A stretch of DNA of 31,153 bases. Source: Lachnospiraceae bacterium UBA1721 (GTDB taxonomy: Bacteria > Bacillota > Clostridia > Lachnospirales > Lachnospiraceae). Location of the stretch: the NCBI GenBank assembly GCA_002317155.1, contig DCIR01000064.1, positions 1 through 31,153 on the forward strand. Direction: 5' to 3'. Under the pieces are notes generated by a model. The model ran no database searches, was not told the origin of the DNA, and saw nothing but the letters and a program-made list of their open reading frames with translations. Below, piece after piece: positions 30,489-31,153 of the stretch (position 1 is the first letter of the stretch; each line of letters opens with the position of its first letter). Both the position numbers and the translations under genes were made by a program.

Positions 30489-31153
30489 ATGAGCGTTATT
30501 TCTATGAAGCAGTTACTTGAAGCAGGTGTTCACTTTGGACATCAGACCAGAAGATGGAACCCTAAGATGGCTCCCTACATCTTCACTGAGAGAAACGGAA
30601 TCCACATCATCGATCTTCAGAAGTCAGTTGGAAAGGTAGATGAGGCTTACAAGGCAATCAGTGAGATCGCTGCACAGGGCGGAACCATTCTTTTCGTTGG
30701 TACCAAGAAGCAGGCTCAGGATGCAGTTAAGACTGAGGCAGAGCGTTGCGGTATGTACTATGTAAACGAGAGATGGCTCGGTGGTATGCTTACCAACTTC
30801 CGTACCGTACAGACCAGAATCGCTAGACTTCGTCAGATTGAGGCTATGTCTCAGGACGGAACCTTCGAAGTACTTCCCAAGAAGGAAGTTGCTCAGCTTC
30901 AGAAGGAGTGGGATAAGCTTGAGAAGAACATCGGCGGTATCGCTAACATGAAGAGAATTCCTGATGCTATCTTCGTTGTAGATCCTAAGAAGGAGCACAT
31001 CTGTGTACAGGAAGCTAGAGCACTTGGCATCACCCTTATCGGAATCGGTGACACCAACTGTGATCCTGATGAGCTTGATTACATCATCCCCGGAAACGAC
31101 GACGCTATCCGCGCCGTAAAGCTTATCGTTTCTAAGATGGCTGACGCTGTTAT
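30489..31153 (+). CDS. rpsB: 30S ribosomal protein S2, 5' part
   Basis: The first 221 residues of S2, cut by the window end (full length usually about 235-260). The protein begins MSVISMKQLLEAGVHFGHQT and has RRWNPKMAPYIFTERNGIHI, ERWLGGMLTNF and PDAIFVVDPKKE, all diagnostic. S2 joins the small subunit head late in assembly. In Firmicutes rpsB is normally followed by tsf. Codon use shows strong high-expression bias (AAG, CTT/CTC, GGA/GGT). Confidence 0.98.
   Translation, partial: MSVISMKQLLEAGVHFGHQTRRWNPKMAPYIFTERNGIHIIDLQKSVGKVDEAYKAISEIAAQGGTILFVGTKKQAQDAVKTEAERCGMYYVNERWLGGMLTNFRTVQTRIARLRQIEAMSQDGTFEVLPKKEVAQLQKEWDKLEKNIGGIANMKRIPDAIFVVDPKKEHICVQEARALGITLIGIGDTNCDPDELDYIIPGNDDAIRAVKLIVSKMADAV

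Noticed and set aside
30624..30998. 124-codon frame antisense to rpsB
   Set aside because: It is a shadow produced by the strong codon bias of rpsB; no ribosome binding site or family motif.

Overview
The window reads as about 31 kb of chromosome from a low-GC, anaerobic, Gram-positive bacterium of the family Lachnospiraceae; a Butyrivibrio/Pseudobutyrivibrio-like rumen or gut organism is my best guess. This rests on the gene mix: ATP-dependent PEP carboxykinase, PheST with a cysteine-cluster PheS, Rex, a eukaryotic-type NADP isocitrate dehydrogenase, an FCD-type GntR regulator, a cytosolic GH5 glycosidase with an AraC regulator, FakA/DegV, and strong GGAGG-type ribosome binding sites. I see no transposase, integrase, phage gene, CRISPR array, tRNA or rRNA.

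Layout. 1-430: 3' end of pckA with its terminator. 660-870: a probable 6S RNA with its own promoter, whose 3' end runs into the ribosome binding site of a YihY-family membrane protein. 1.8-7.9 kb: pheS, pheT, an M18 aminopeptidase and queA, all rightward. 7.9-9.0 kb: a glycosyltransferase-52/sialyltransferase-like protein. 9.0-14.3 kb: a compact operon with its own promoter, in the order PilZ-domain protein, acyl-AMP ligase fused to an acyl carrier domain, tandem double PlsC-type acyltransferase, free acyl carrier protein, LRAT/NC-type cysteine acyltransferase-like protein, alpha/beta hydrolase. 14.3-18.1 kb: AT-rich tandem repeats, then DegV (FakB-like), FakA-like fatty acid kinase and a second alpha/beta hydrolase whose nucleophile position is Cys. 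18.2-20.0 kb: a Cys-rich repeat lipoprotein and a convergent low-complexity protein sharing a bidirectional terminator. 20.1-22.4 kb: GntR regulator and icd. 22.5-24.5 kb: ABC-F ATPase (minus strand). 24.6-28.3 kb: rex, a coiled-coil protein, nnrD and alr. 28.3-30.3 kb: divergent AraC regulator and GH5 enzyme. 30.3 kb to the end: promoter and structured leader of rpsB, then rpsB itself, cut by the window edge.

The most interesting part is 9.0-18.1 kb. The tight spacing (17, 6, 12, 4 and -1 nt) implies one transcript that places a probable c-di-GMP receptor ahead of enzymes that would activate a carboxylic acid, carry it on an acyl carrier protein, transfer it to an acceptor and hydrolyse or remodel the product. 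Immediately downstream is the FakB/FakA pair, which turns free fatty acids into acyl-phosphate. Together they suggest a locus for acquiring fatty acids and making or remodelling a lipid, possibly under second-messenger control. The product cannot be read from sequence. The rest of the window is mostly housekeeping, with several readable regulatory sites: a Rex operator, GntR-type palindromes, AraC-type half-sites spaced by 20 and 40 bp, and an rpsB leader.
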